Assembly (NCBI RefSeq): GCF_964355755.1
Contig: NC_092672.1
Span: 4,528,001-4,592,000 of the forward strand
From: Antedon mediterranea
Taxonomy: Eukaryota; Echinodermata; Crinoidea; Comatulida; Antedonidae
Direction of reading: 5' to 3'
Length of the DNA: 64,000 nt
Numbering within the stretch: the stretch's first letter is position 1; every line of letters begins with the position of its first letter. Position numbers and translations under genes: made by a program. Below, piece after piece: positions 36,901 through 50,000 of this stretch. The notes beneath the pieces were generated by a model. That model was not told the DNA's origin. It saw nothing but the letters and a program-made list of their open reading frames with translations, and searched no databases.

Positions 36901-37961
36901 CTATTAGTTTATGAGGATGGAGAACACAACCAGGCAGCAAGACCCAATTGTAGAGGACAGAAATTGGGTGTCTCAATGACATCATAATCTAGAATGGACA
37001 GGAATGAACACAGAATAGGCAGGAATGAGCATGAGTAGAAAGAGTATAGATAAGGCAGTAAGGAACACATGAATGGCAAGATTGAACATAGAATAGTCAG
37101 GATTGAACATAGAATAGCCAGGATTGAACATAGAATAGCCAGGATTGAACATACAATTGGCAATATTGAACATAGAATAGTCAGGATTGAACATAAAATA
37201 GTCAGGATTGAATATAAAATAGCCAGGATTGAACATAGAATAGCCAGGATTGAACATAGAACAGGCACGAAAGAGCATAGTGACTCTTTTTAGTTCCAGA
37301 TAAATTGTTTGTCTAAGATAAACTGTTTGTCTAAGATAAATTGTTTGTCTAGCCAGATTAATTACTTGTCTACAAGGGACATTTCACTGATAAAAGGATA
37401 TACTGTACTTAAAAAAATCAATCTGTAATCTATTTTTTTCCTCCAATAAATAACTTTTATAAAAGCTATTTCACTCAAACAGACAGTAAAAAGCATTGTG
37501 TCATCACCTTGTTAAGTCACTTGATATCACTGCATTGTTTTTACAGCATCACAAACACAACATATCATTTAATCATATTCAGATAATTTTCAACAAGAAA
37601 CAACAAACACACAATGCGCTATTTTACAATGTCAGAATTGATTAGAAAAACAATGTTGACATATTTCTAGCGACATGGCTAAGGTATTGGTCTTGGTGTA
37701 CTAAACATGTATGCGACTTGATCAATCATTCTTAATGGGATTGTGTTTGTACGAAGCGAGTTGGTGTTGACGTAATTCTTACGTTGTAAGTAGAAGGCAT
37801 GTCATTATTTTTTATTCTGGCAATCATCAGATTACAAGTGGCGTATAAAATAAGTTTACATAAACAAGGTTGAATGGCAACCTCTGAAACTCAATTCTAA
37901 AGTAATATTGTCTGTTTCTTATTGTGTATTCTAAAACTGCAGTAGAATATTCCCAGGAACA

Positions 37962-38000
<39 letters not shown>

Positions 38001-41000
38001 CCAAAGGCTAATTACTGAAAAAAATGACAATGCTGTGGGTATCAGTGGCTGGATCTCAATGGAGATAAAAAAAAAAAAGCGAAAAGCTAAATCAAAACGA
38101 TAAAGTAAACAGCCAGAAAAGTTAGCAGAGCTTTCGGGCAATACTAGCCCTTCATCATATATATATATAAACACATTAGGCAATGAACATTAATTCAAAA
38201 CCGCCCGGTGATATACTGAAATTTAATTAATTAATTTGAAACGATAAAGATGAGGAAATCTGTGAGAATGAGAAAAAGTCGCCCCAACTGAGACTCGAAC
38301 TCGGACTGTCTGCTTGATATGTTTGGTATTGTTCAAATTCGATTGGATAGCGACTCTTTAACATTCTCGGTGTGGTACGGCGGAACAGCACTAGTCCTCA
38401 GTTGTATATAAATAACAATAGATTTTATTATATGTTATTAAGTAAAGAATCACACTGGTTTAAATACAAACATACAGTAGAGCTATATTAAGGGGACACC
38501 ATTGGGACCCAAAAACTTTCTCCTTTCACCACTTGAAAATATTTGTACCATCACACTCATAAACATTCATTATTTGTACCATCACACTCATAAACCTTCA
38601 TTATTTGTACCATCGCACTCATAAACATTCATTATTTGTACCATCACACTCATAAACATTCATTATTTGTACCATCACACTCATAAACATTCAATATTTG
38701 TACCATCGCACTCATATACATTTAATATTTGTACCATCGCACTCATAAACATTCATTATTTGTACCATCGCACTCATAAACATTCATTATTTGTACCATC
38801 ACACTCATAAATATTCATTATTTGTACCATCACACTCATAAATATTCATTATTTGTACCATCGCACGCATAAACATTCATTATTTGTACCATCACACACA
38901 TAAACATTTATTATTTGTACCATAACAATCATAAACATTCATTATTTGTACCATCACACTCATAAACATTCATTATTTGTACCATCGCACTCATATACAT
39001 TCATTATATGTACCATCGCACTCATAAACATTCATTATTTGTACCATCGCACTCATAAACATTCATTATTTGTACCATCACTCATAAACATTCATTATTT
39101 GTACCATCACACTCATAAACATTCATTATTTGTACCATCGCACTCATAAACATTCATTATTTGTACCATCACACTCATAAACATTCATTATTTGTACCAT
39201 CACACTCATAAATATTCATTATTTGTACCATCACACTCATAAATATTCATTATTTGTACCATCACATGCATAAATATTCATTATTTGTATATTAGGTTAT
39301 CCGTTCTCAAACAAATTTTTGTGTGAGATCTGACACATGTTCAACAGCTTTGAATAAAAGTTAATTTTTTGCATATACTGTATATGTAAAAAATACACAG
39401 TTTATTTAAAATTATCCTCTAGGTCTGCGAACACAATGCAGTACCAACTCATATTACCAATTATGTAAAACTAGATAAAACCATAGCAACAATTTATGGA
39501 CAATCAATCAATATTTAACTATAAATAATCTTTTTCAATGATCTTCAATTAATATTATGTAAACTTGGAGAAAATTAATTATACAACATACAAAAAAAAT
39601 TTGTTATGGAAAAATATGCAATATTTCTGGTTCTCAGAAAATTACTAATTCATGAATAAATGTATAGATATAGAGCAATTTAGTTATTAATTAGACAACA
39701 AAAGCAAAATACAATGGATGTCTTTGTTAAAAATGTCCATGGTTCTGGTGGTAGAACGAGTCTTCTTGGATAAGGACTATAATAGGTCCATAGTGTACAC
39801 ATCTAGCTCATCTGCACTTTAAAGAGCCTAGTACATCTTTCGAGACGAGTAAGGGGTTACCCCCGGTGTATTAGTAGGCCTACATCACAGCCACTGATCA
39901 TGACTGGGGGGTGGAGACCATTCTTTGACTGAAGAGGTCGCACAGTATAAATACATTATTTCAATTCTTACCGTTCATGTTGTACTCGTTACCGATCTCA
40001 CTAATTGAGAACAAGCTGTTGTCGTTATCTTCTTCGTCAACTTCAATAATGTCTTCAAGATCGCTCCCGCCATGGTGGTCACTCCGAGCATGTGCATCAT
40101 CTAAAAAAAAGATCGACATTCTTTCTTTGGTCATAAACCACAGAGTGTAACATGAAATTTGGTTTCCCGGTGTTTAGAAAAATGATTTAAATCAACCTAA
40201 TTAATAGAGTTATTTATTTTTTATTTTTTATTTCATTTTTTATTTTGTATTTAATTTTTATTATGTATTTAGGCACATGTGACCAAGGATTACCAATAGC
40301 AAACTAATCCTTGTCCTATTAGATAGGTGATAATCCTCCCCTCCTCGGAAATGAAGAAAATTTAAAATAATGTCCCTTTAAACTATATACATAGTTTTAT
40401 CTTTATTTATCTTTCTAAACTCTTTAAATATTATATACTGTATACTATATTATAAATCACTTTTCTTCAATGAATATTTCTTAGAAAATTCTAAGAGAAT
40501 TGATGCATTAAATCAGGTGCAAAGCTGAGTGTGATGTGTCCCAATATGGTATTAATATACCCAAACATGGTAGTGATATGACATCATCATGTCCATATAT
40601 GGGCACATCACATTTTGTTGTCACATAAAGTTTGATAGTGTAGAAAAGTCTTAACAATATTCACAATTGTAGATAGTGTAAATTAAATAAATCAGATATG
40701 ATGTTAATAACTTACACTGATTGGGCTTTACTTTATTGACAGCATCTTCTTCACTACTGTTAAAATCTAAATCTCTCAATTGCGAGTTTAGATCATCTGT
40801 GCGAAATAAAAAAAGTTTAAAGCTTTATTTTTTGTTAGATAAAATGAACAGATTGAAAATTATTGATAATCATTGTAATGTCTAAAGCTCTGTCTGCCCT
40901 ATCAAACTTTACGAGAAACAAAAATGTGATGTGCCCATATATGGACATGATGATGTCATATCACTACCATATTTGGTATATCACTACCATATTTGGGCAC

Positions 41001-44000
41001 ATCACACGTTTTTTTGTCAAACTAGTTTGATAGTGTAGACATAGCATTAGATTTTAAATTATTGATAATTGTAATGCTTAATGATGATGGAGATGGATGA
41101 TGATGATAATAATGATTATATTGACAACTAGATCATTATCAATGATGTACAGAATAAAATATTGATGAAATATATTTTAAAACAACAGATAAATGAAGAC
41201 CTTAACACCTACAACCTATAGACCTACACCATAGTATATACAATTTACATTGAAGTTCCACCAACACCACCATATTGTGTGTTCTAAATAAGGAACATTT
41301 GAAGTGAAATCATGAAATCACAAAAGAAAATATTACTAAAAAGTGTGTCTTAAAAATAAATTGAATAAAAAATAAAACAAGAGAAGTAAACATACATTAA
41401 AAATACTTGGGTATAGGACTATAATTTCCAGTAACTGAGGAATTGGTAAAATTAGAATGGTTTCTTTAACAAATATCTTATTTTATCTCAAATTAGAGCA
41501 ATCATTTTGGTTCATGTTATTCAACATATATTATAAAACAAGCCACTTTAAATGGAAGTTTTAATTTATCTTCTTTCATTTACTTTAATACATACAAAAG
41601 CATTTAAGCTATTTACAATCATTAGCTAATAATCTGAAATTTAAAAGGATTTAGAAGACTGAGTATTTTGTAAATTAAAATTGAAAATTTAAAAGGATAT
41701 AAATTTGACTTCACACTTGGTAAAAGCATTAGATAATATATATTTTAATATGAGTTTATATAGATTTCAGTGTAATATAGTTTAGTATTGAGAATATGAT
41801 AGGTATAATTATAGAATGATTTTATAGAGGATGGCCAACTTTAATAAAAATAAATATGATATGTTGGGTAAGTTCTCTTTAAATCTTTTTAAACTTTGAA
41901 CTACAAACATGGTATAATATTTATCTAGTAAAATTATTTAATTAATTTATTGTTATTTCTAAAAGGATGATCTTCACATTTTTTTAGTACATAGGGGTCT
42001 AAAAAAATATACTTGAATAAAAAAATATATAATCAGGATAGATAATACCCTAAATGTAGAACACTAATTAACCAAAAAAAGAATGTTTAAGTATAAGAGA
42101 TTTCCTTTTTCTTCTAAATTGGTAAAATCCGAATAAATTGCAAAGAAAACCAGAAGTGATAAAAAAAAACCTGAAATACCCTCCAAAAGGTTTGTAAAGC
42201 AAGGAACTTCACTTACATCTTAGATTTTAGTTAGACCTTGTTTCCGTTTAGAAATTCTTTCATTTAATTCGAAAAAAATACTAACACAGTCATTAGTAAA
42301 AGTAGAAAATTAAAGATAAAGAGAATTTTATGAAGATATAAAAAGGTGAAATTCCTTGTTTTACAGAAATTGAGAATAAAGCTTTCAAAATGACAATATC
42401 CTGGTGTGTAAAAAACCTTTTAAAGATTCTCGAGTCGCAAGTTGCGGGTAACTCGAGAGGGAGTCCTTCTCCATGACGTGAAAACTCATTAGAGAATCTC
42501 GGTCAAAATCGTCCTCGGGGGAATCGCTAAGAGAATCATGCACGATTCCTTGGAATTCTAATAAAGGATCTATTGTAATATAAATAAAGATGAAATTAAA
42601 TAATTAGATTAGATATTTTCTTCACAATAATTTCTTCTCATCAATGATGATATTTAGGTTAAAGAATTAGAACAAGAGGGGAGAAAGAAGGGAATTAGAA
42701 GTAAACTAAACAAGATTAAACTTTGTAAATACCAAACGTAATTATGATTCACATACTTCTACAATTTGATTTATACAATAAGTACACATACTTTAAAAAT
42801 TAACTTTAAAAATTTGTTTTCTTCTTATCTTTAATATAAAAACATTCTGTAGCAATTTCAATGTTTTGTAATATGACAAATGACTTTGATGAAATCTATA
42901 CGCTATCACTATCAAACTTTATTTCACAAAAAATGTGATGTGCCCATATGAAAATGATGATGTAATATTATTACCAAATTTGGGCACATCATACATTTAT
43001 TGTCTAACTAGTTTGATAGTGTGGACAGAGCTTTACTGTGTTAAAAAAATGTGTCAAACAAGTTTACAAGTCAGATTCTAGATAAAATAGCTGTTCCCTG
43101 AGAAGGATCCAACTGTTTTCACTCTTTCCTAGATTCTGTAAACTTTGGAATGGTCTTCCCTCAGATTTAAGTGAGCTTGCTCTCCTTGGCAGGTTTCAAG
43201 AATTTGAGACTAGTCTTCGCCAACACTATTTCTTTTGATATTATCTGGTCCCTGCTGTATTTATTTATTTATTTTTCATAACGTCTTAGATTTTAATTAA
43301 TTTTTTTTTCCCTCATTTATATTACCTGTATATTTATTTTATATTTTATTTCTGTTAAAGGAAAGTCTTTAAACAGTGATTGGGTTCGCTCTTGACAATC
43401 CTGGCTTTTTGTTTCATTTTGTATTTTTATGTATTCTGTTGTATATATATGCCGATATTGAATAAATCAAATCAAATCAAATCCAAATTGATGCATTTGC
43501 TGATGCCAAGATGCTGACTAAACAGTGTGTGAGTGATTCTGTTATGATATAAACTTGAACCATCGCAGTGCCTGATCCAGGATTTTGAAAACACTACGAC
43601 TCCAAAGTATGGCATGTCTTCCCGATTGTGTTTCTACAAAATGTAGTGTTTGCAACAGAATGTAGCAGCTTCGCGATTCAATTAAAGTCAGTCTTTAACG
43701 AGATGTGAAATAACAAAACTGTGTATGAAACTTGCATCAGCTGTTACTTTGACCAAGTTGAATCTTATGTAAGCTTCTTCAAATCATATTTTTTAGTATG
43801 AAATCAGTATGAACATTCCCCTATGTTTTTGAATATGGAGATTTGCTATAAAATGAAAAATGAACTCTAAAACATGGTAAGTTCTACATGTCGTGATAAC
43901 TGTGATAGAGTGCTGTATATATGTCATTGGATTATGATTATAAAATTGTATTAATGCTAGACTACAACATTACAAGACACAAATCTAAAGTCTACTAAAT

Positions 44001-47000
44001 GCACTACATCTAAACAACATGGGTATCAACTACAGGTCATTACAGCAAAGTAAAGTATTTATTAAGAGGACACCAAAGTTGTCCCCTTAATAAGGGTTCT
44101 ATTATTTCATATAGAAGCGATGTAATTTTAATAGTGATGAGCATATTGGTATAATTTAACAATTATTTAACAGTAATTTTAAAATATATTTGATTATTGC
44201 ATCATATAAGGTGATACAACTATACTAATAAGTCACATCCCCAAACAATTTATTCTTATAAAAAAAAAGTACTATTACATGATCGTTAAATAGAATGTAT
44301 TATTGCACATCATGTGACCAACAATATTCTAATAAAATGACAAGGTGTTTTATAAAAGGTGATATTGTAGCAGATAATTTAAAAGGGATACAGGTACCCC
44401 ATGCCATATCAACTTATGACATTTAGATTAGAAGTTCATCACAAAATTATTACATCACATAGCGCAAGCATTCAGACAGATGATAAACTAAATCGCATGA
44501 TGATCGCAGGGTGATCGCATGCAAAAGGGCTATGCATGGATTAAACAACAAAACAAATGAGGTTAGTTTCTATAGCTACTGTGTGTTAGTCTCCTCACCT
44601 TCAGACCCTTGCGAATGATTCGTATTCACTAACATAGGAACAGCGCCATCTATAGAGTCAAGCATTACAGAAAAGCTATCATACTATCAAATGCAATATT
44701 TTAGTCAACCACATATTAATATCATGCTTAAATTATTTTTAGAATAGAATATTCAACAACAGGCTTAATGATTTGTATTGGTTTCTTTCAAAATTCAAAT
44801 ATTTATACAAAAATCACAATTAAAGACATCTAGAAAAAATGATTGACCCAATTAATATATATGTATCATTATATAAAGGATGCTTTATATAGATATATAT
44901 AAATCAATCATTTAAAAAAAAATTATTTTTAAGAATTTCTGGATCTCTGAATGAGGCAACACAAATTACCCACATTACTTTAGGCTTATTGTTGACCGTT
45001 AATAAATTCGGTTATTGCTGCATGATCAAAGTAAAATGAACATGCAATGTGCAAATGAAATTAAAACATTAGTGAAAATATAGGTGAGTGGTTGTGCGAG
45101 TTTATTGGACAAACATGAAACAAAGCAAAAATAAATTGATTAAGACAGATTTGTAATAATTAAATGATACTAAATTATAATGTGTCCAGCACACAAATCA
45201 GGGTGGAATCAATCAATTTAACATCCCTTAATGAACTAAATCATAATTAGTGACAACAATTTTATTAAATAATTGATTTTAAAAGCATTTTTGGGCATTC
45301 AATTAGAAGTTTTTCACAATTGACAACAAACTTAGCTAAAAAAAATTGAAATGTGTAAAAATAAACTTTCTCAACCTATTGAACCTTATGTTAGTATCCC
45401 AATATCCCAATATGCAGTGGCATAACAGAGGATGCATAGGCCCCTGGTTTAGCTTTCCTATGGGGGCTTCCAATGCTAGGTAATTGGGCTGCTCATACTC
45501 TGGGCCCATGGGTTAAGCCACTGCCAATATGTTACCAATATATAATGATTAAATTATGCAACCAAAAGAAGGTATCATAACCAAGTTACATACACTAAAC
45601 TATTGTTATATAAATTAATATTCAAATCAAATCAAATTTAATATAAAATTGTAACACAATTCTTTATTTTAAAAATAACAAAAAATTAATAAAATTCAGA
45701 ATAGAGATTTTAATATCATAGATGAAATATATATATTGCACAAACAATTGTTAGTTATCCTACTTAAAATTAAATTATATTTTAAACCCTATTTAGCTAG
45801 AGAATGATTATTCAATAAAAAAATTAAATTAATCACGGTAAATATATGATGAAGGTGAGACTGGTCATAATGATTATGATGGTAAATAATGATACTAATA
45901 AAGATGATTTATGATGATGGTGACAATGATGGTGACATTGATAGTGACATTGATAGTGACAATGATGGTGGCAATAATGGTGACAATGATGGTGATAATG
46001 ATGGTGACAATGATGGTGACAATAATGGTGACAATGATGATGACAATGATGATGACGTTGATGGTGACAATGATGATGACAATAATGGTGACCATGATGA
46101 TGATGGTGACAATGATGATGACGATGATGGTGACAATAATGGTGACAATGATGATGACAATGATGATGACAATGATGGTGACAATGACATTGACAATGAT
46201 GATGACAATAATGGTGACCATGATGATGATGGTGACAATGATGATGACGATGATGATGACAATGATGATGACAATGATGGTGACATTGATGGTGACAATG
46301 ATGGTGACATTGACGGTGACAATAATGGTGACAATGATGATGACAATAATGGTGACCATGATGATGATGATGACGATGATGATGACAATGATTGTGACAA
46401 TGATAGTGACAATGATGATGACAATGATGTTGACAATGATGTTGACAATGATGGTAAGACTTACATTCAGTGAACTTTAAATCAACATTAACACATAAAC
46501 ACAGAAGTGAATGTGTAGGAGGAGTGAATAGGATTAAATATATGACGAATTTGACAACAAATATTTTGATACAAAGAGCATTTTACTGGAATGTTGCAGA
46601 ATAATGTTATGTGTATTGTGCCATGGAAAATGAACAAGTCATAACAATTTATGGCAGAAGACGAAAAAGTCTTGAACTCTGACCTTCATACAAATTACGG
46701 TGAAAACAAAAAATTAAACCTTCCATAAATGTTACCAAAATAATATCAATCATTGTGGGCAATAAATTTGGTTAATGTTGCTAAGTAATCGAGGTTGCTC
46801 TTTTCACATTTTTTGAAATTATATATTATGACATGCATTAAAAGAAAAACAATTCCGAAAGGTTATTGTTGAGTTTCAAAGATTTTGCCATAAAAAATTT
46901 CTAAAACCAACTAATTCGTCACCTGTGCCAAAAGTCCAAGATGAATTAGTTTGACATTTAATGAACAAAAATAACATTTGTTTAAGTGAGGGTGAATTAA

Positions 47001-50000
47001 ATGGATTGGTTCGTTTTTCATGCACTAGATGCTATGAGCATGGTTGAGCAATTAGCATCAATGTGCAGACTAGACTTCAAAATACAGACTCATTAACAAA
47101 CATTTACCTGGATTGTCAAGCAAATCTTTGGCGTCTGGACAGAGACAAGTCACACGACAAAAAAAATATTGTAAATAAAAATCAACACAATAACATAGAG
47201 TTTATGAAACAGGGTTAAACATTGGGGACATTTTTAGTTGCAAAAAAAAAAGCGAAAAAGATAAATAAAAATAATTGAGTATTAATAAATAATTTGAAAA
47301 TATTTAACAATTGAAGCATGCAACTTTAATTGGTATAATATTATAAATAAATGGTGTTATACAATATTAATAACGTTTAAAATTGTAAAAATTAACAATT
47401 TTGTTTAAAAAAAAATAGGAACAACTGGTAATATATGATAATGCTACTTAAAATATCAAAAAATATGGATAGGAAATTGTATATTAATTGCTACCAAATA
47501 AACATACAATAATTCTTGCAGAGGGGAAATTGGAAAGACAATAATATAACCCACAGGCGTTATAGTTTTTGTTTGGTTTCGTAAATTAAATGGTAGATTG
47601 TCTATGAAGCTTACCAGCGATTCTCTCAATAAAGTTTCCTGGGACAAGGCCACGTTCTCCGCTCATCAGCTCACCCTCATAAAAACCATCCTGAAACAAT
47701 AATATATATAGCTCTGTCAAAAATAGGGTGATGTGCCCAAATATGGTAGTGATATGCTATGGTAGTGATATGTCCATATATGAGCACATCACATTTTTTT
47801 TGTCACATAAAGTTTGATAGTGTAGACAGAGCTTTATGTAGAAAAAGAACATTATGTGTTTTAAACTACCATAATGTATTTACATGAACATTTTCCATAG
47901 CAAAGTTTTGTTAGTTTAGTTATATAGACAATATTGGTCATAATTCATACTAGAAAGAGGTCTTTATTGTAAGCAAGATTGGAGTAGTTGGTTGAGTAGT
48001 TACTATATTATTATAAACAGTTAATAATTTAATGGGATGATTTCAATTCTAATTCTCAACCCTAGTTCCAGACATGCCAAGTTGAGAAAGGGGTTCACTG
48101 AGATGCTGCCTCAAACCTGTAACTTGTCAGTTTTGCAATTTATCCAAATTAAAGCATGTGTCAAAAAAGATTAGTTTTTGTTTGGCTAATGGTTGAAATC
48201 CAAAATTCAGGTTGAAAAGTAACAAGATTAACACACATAAAGCTTACTTTAATATATAGGCTATTTATATTGACATAGAAAATAGGTTGATTGAGAAGCT
48301 ACAGCCCAAGGGACCTCATTGCTAATAGTCCAAAGGTCTAAGTAAATTAAATTTGATCTTCAAAATTGTAAATGCTTTATTTTCCACTGATAATGAAAGA
48401 TGCTGTATGTGCTTACTTATATCTTCGATAGATATTTAGAACACTGTATTAACAGGTATTTTAATAAAACTAATAGAAACTGACAAATATTAAGGGATTT
48501 ATAGTATAACATCTATGAAGTGGACAACTTCGGGAGAAAATGAAGTGTAGGGGTGTCAAGAAATATGGGTGGGTCATAGTGTCAACAAACATTCTGTATT
48601 ACTCTTCATTCATGATACAGGAAAGTGTCCATTTAATAGGTCTCTCCTGAAAAGAGGTTTCCCCTGAATAGTGGTGTTCCAGAACTACTGTATATGATCT
48701 ATGATGATATGATCTACCCCCTACTCCAATCTCATTTTGTATCGTTTCTTCCATGGGTTTGCAGCCCAAATAAAGTAGAATTAATACCTCATCTGCATCT
48801 CCATATACATAGATGTATTCACCCGCTTTGAGTGGAAGCTCTGAATCGGGATTCTCATTTGGCGAGTCAGAAGAGGGCGTGTAGTTGTAACGTGCAATGA
48901 AAACAGCGAGTTTGTTGATACTTGCGGATTGAAGACGTTGTAACATTTTTACATCAACATCATCGGATTCAGTCTGTAGAAAGAAAAACGTTATCAATTT
49001 TGTTATGATAACTTCCTTATACTGCCCACCGATTTAGGCGAATGCATATTTAAAAACACAGAACTAAGAGGCGTATAATAGGCCTACTTTGAAGTAGTGG
49101 CTGTGTGTGACAGTGGCCGTGTGAACTAGTACACCGGGATAACCGCACTACTTGTATAAAAAGATGTACTAGGTTCTTTCATTACTCCATGGTTCATTAA
49201 AGTGCACATGAACATTTTCTGTACACTGGACCTACTGTTTATAGTCATTATCCGAGAAGACTTGTTCTACCACCAGAACCATGAAGAGAGTGAGGCTCGA
49301 ACCCTTGCCAATATAATGGCAATGGTCCAACCACCCTCTAAAATTTGCGCCATATTCAAGAGTTGATGTAATTTTCAAGAAGGGCTTATAGACATAGCCT
49401 AGCCTTGACTCCGGACCCAGCAATGCTGAGCTCCGGAAACAAGTTAACAAGTAATGGATTACGGTTCCACTGTCTTAACCGCTCAGCCACTCACTCATTT
49501 TTATCATTATTAATAATTATGGTGATGCATCAGACTCTACCTCATTGCGTTTCACAGAAGCTTAATGTCACGCAAATAAATAATTACGACTAAAAAAAAA
49601 ATAAACCAACATAATAAAATAAGAGGAGATGAAATAATGCAATATATTCATCATACATTGTATTGTTAATCTACCGTCGCTCATATTTCACTCATCACAT
49701 TCTCAACTTACCTTTCGGCTGCCAGTTCTCCTTGCACGGTTGTCAGAAAGTAATGATCCACTTTTGGACAGATCTGAAATATTCAAAGACATAATACTAT
49801 CATTAAAAACTCATGGGGAAGATTACAACCTTTCCCTCAACCTACTTTTAACCATAAAAAAACAACTGAAAACATAAAAAAAAATACATTTTGCAAAAGT
49901 TTAATGCATGTTCTAAAAGTTGTTTAAAAGAACAGCGAAACTTTATATACATTAATAATATTTTTCAAAGGTTTGCATGGGAAATTAGCACTAGTAAAGA

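Noticed and set aside
45889-46473. 194-codon Asp/Asn/Gly ORF and its opposite-strand ORFs as an Asp-rich protein gene
   Set aside because: Pure triplet-based minisatellite; frames are open because the period is a multiple of three. It lies inside a RIMBP intron without splice or homology support.
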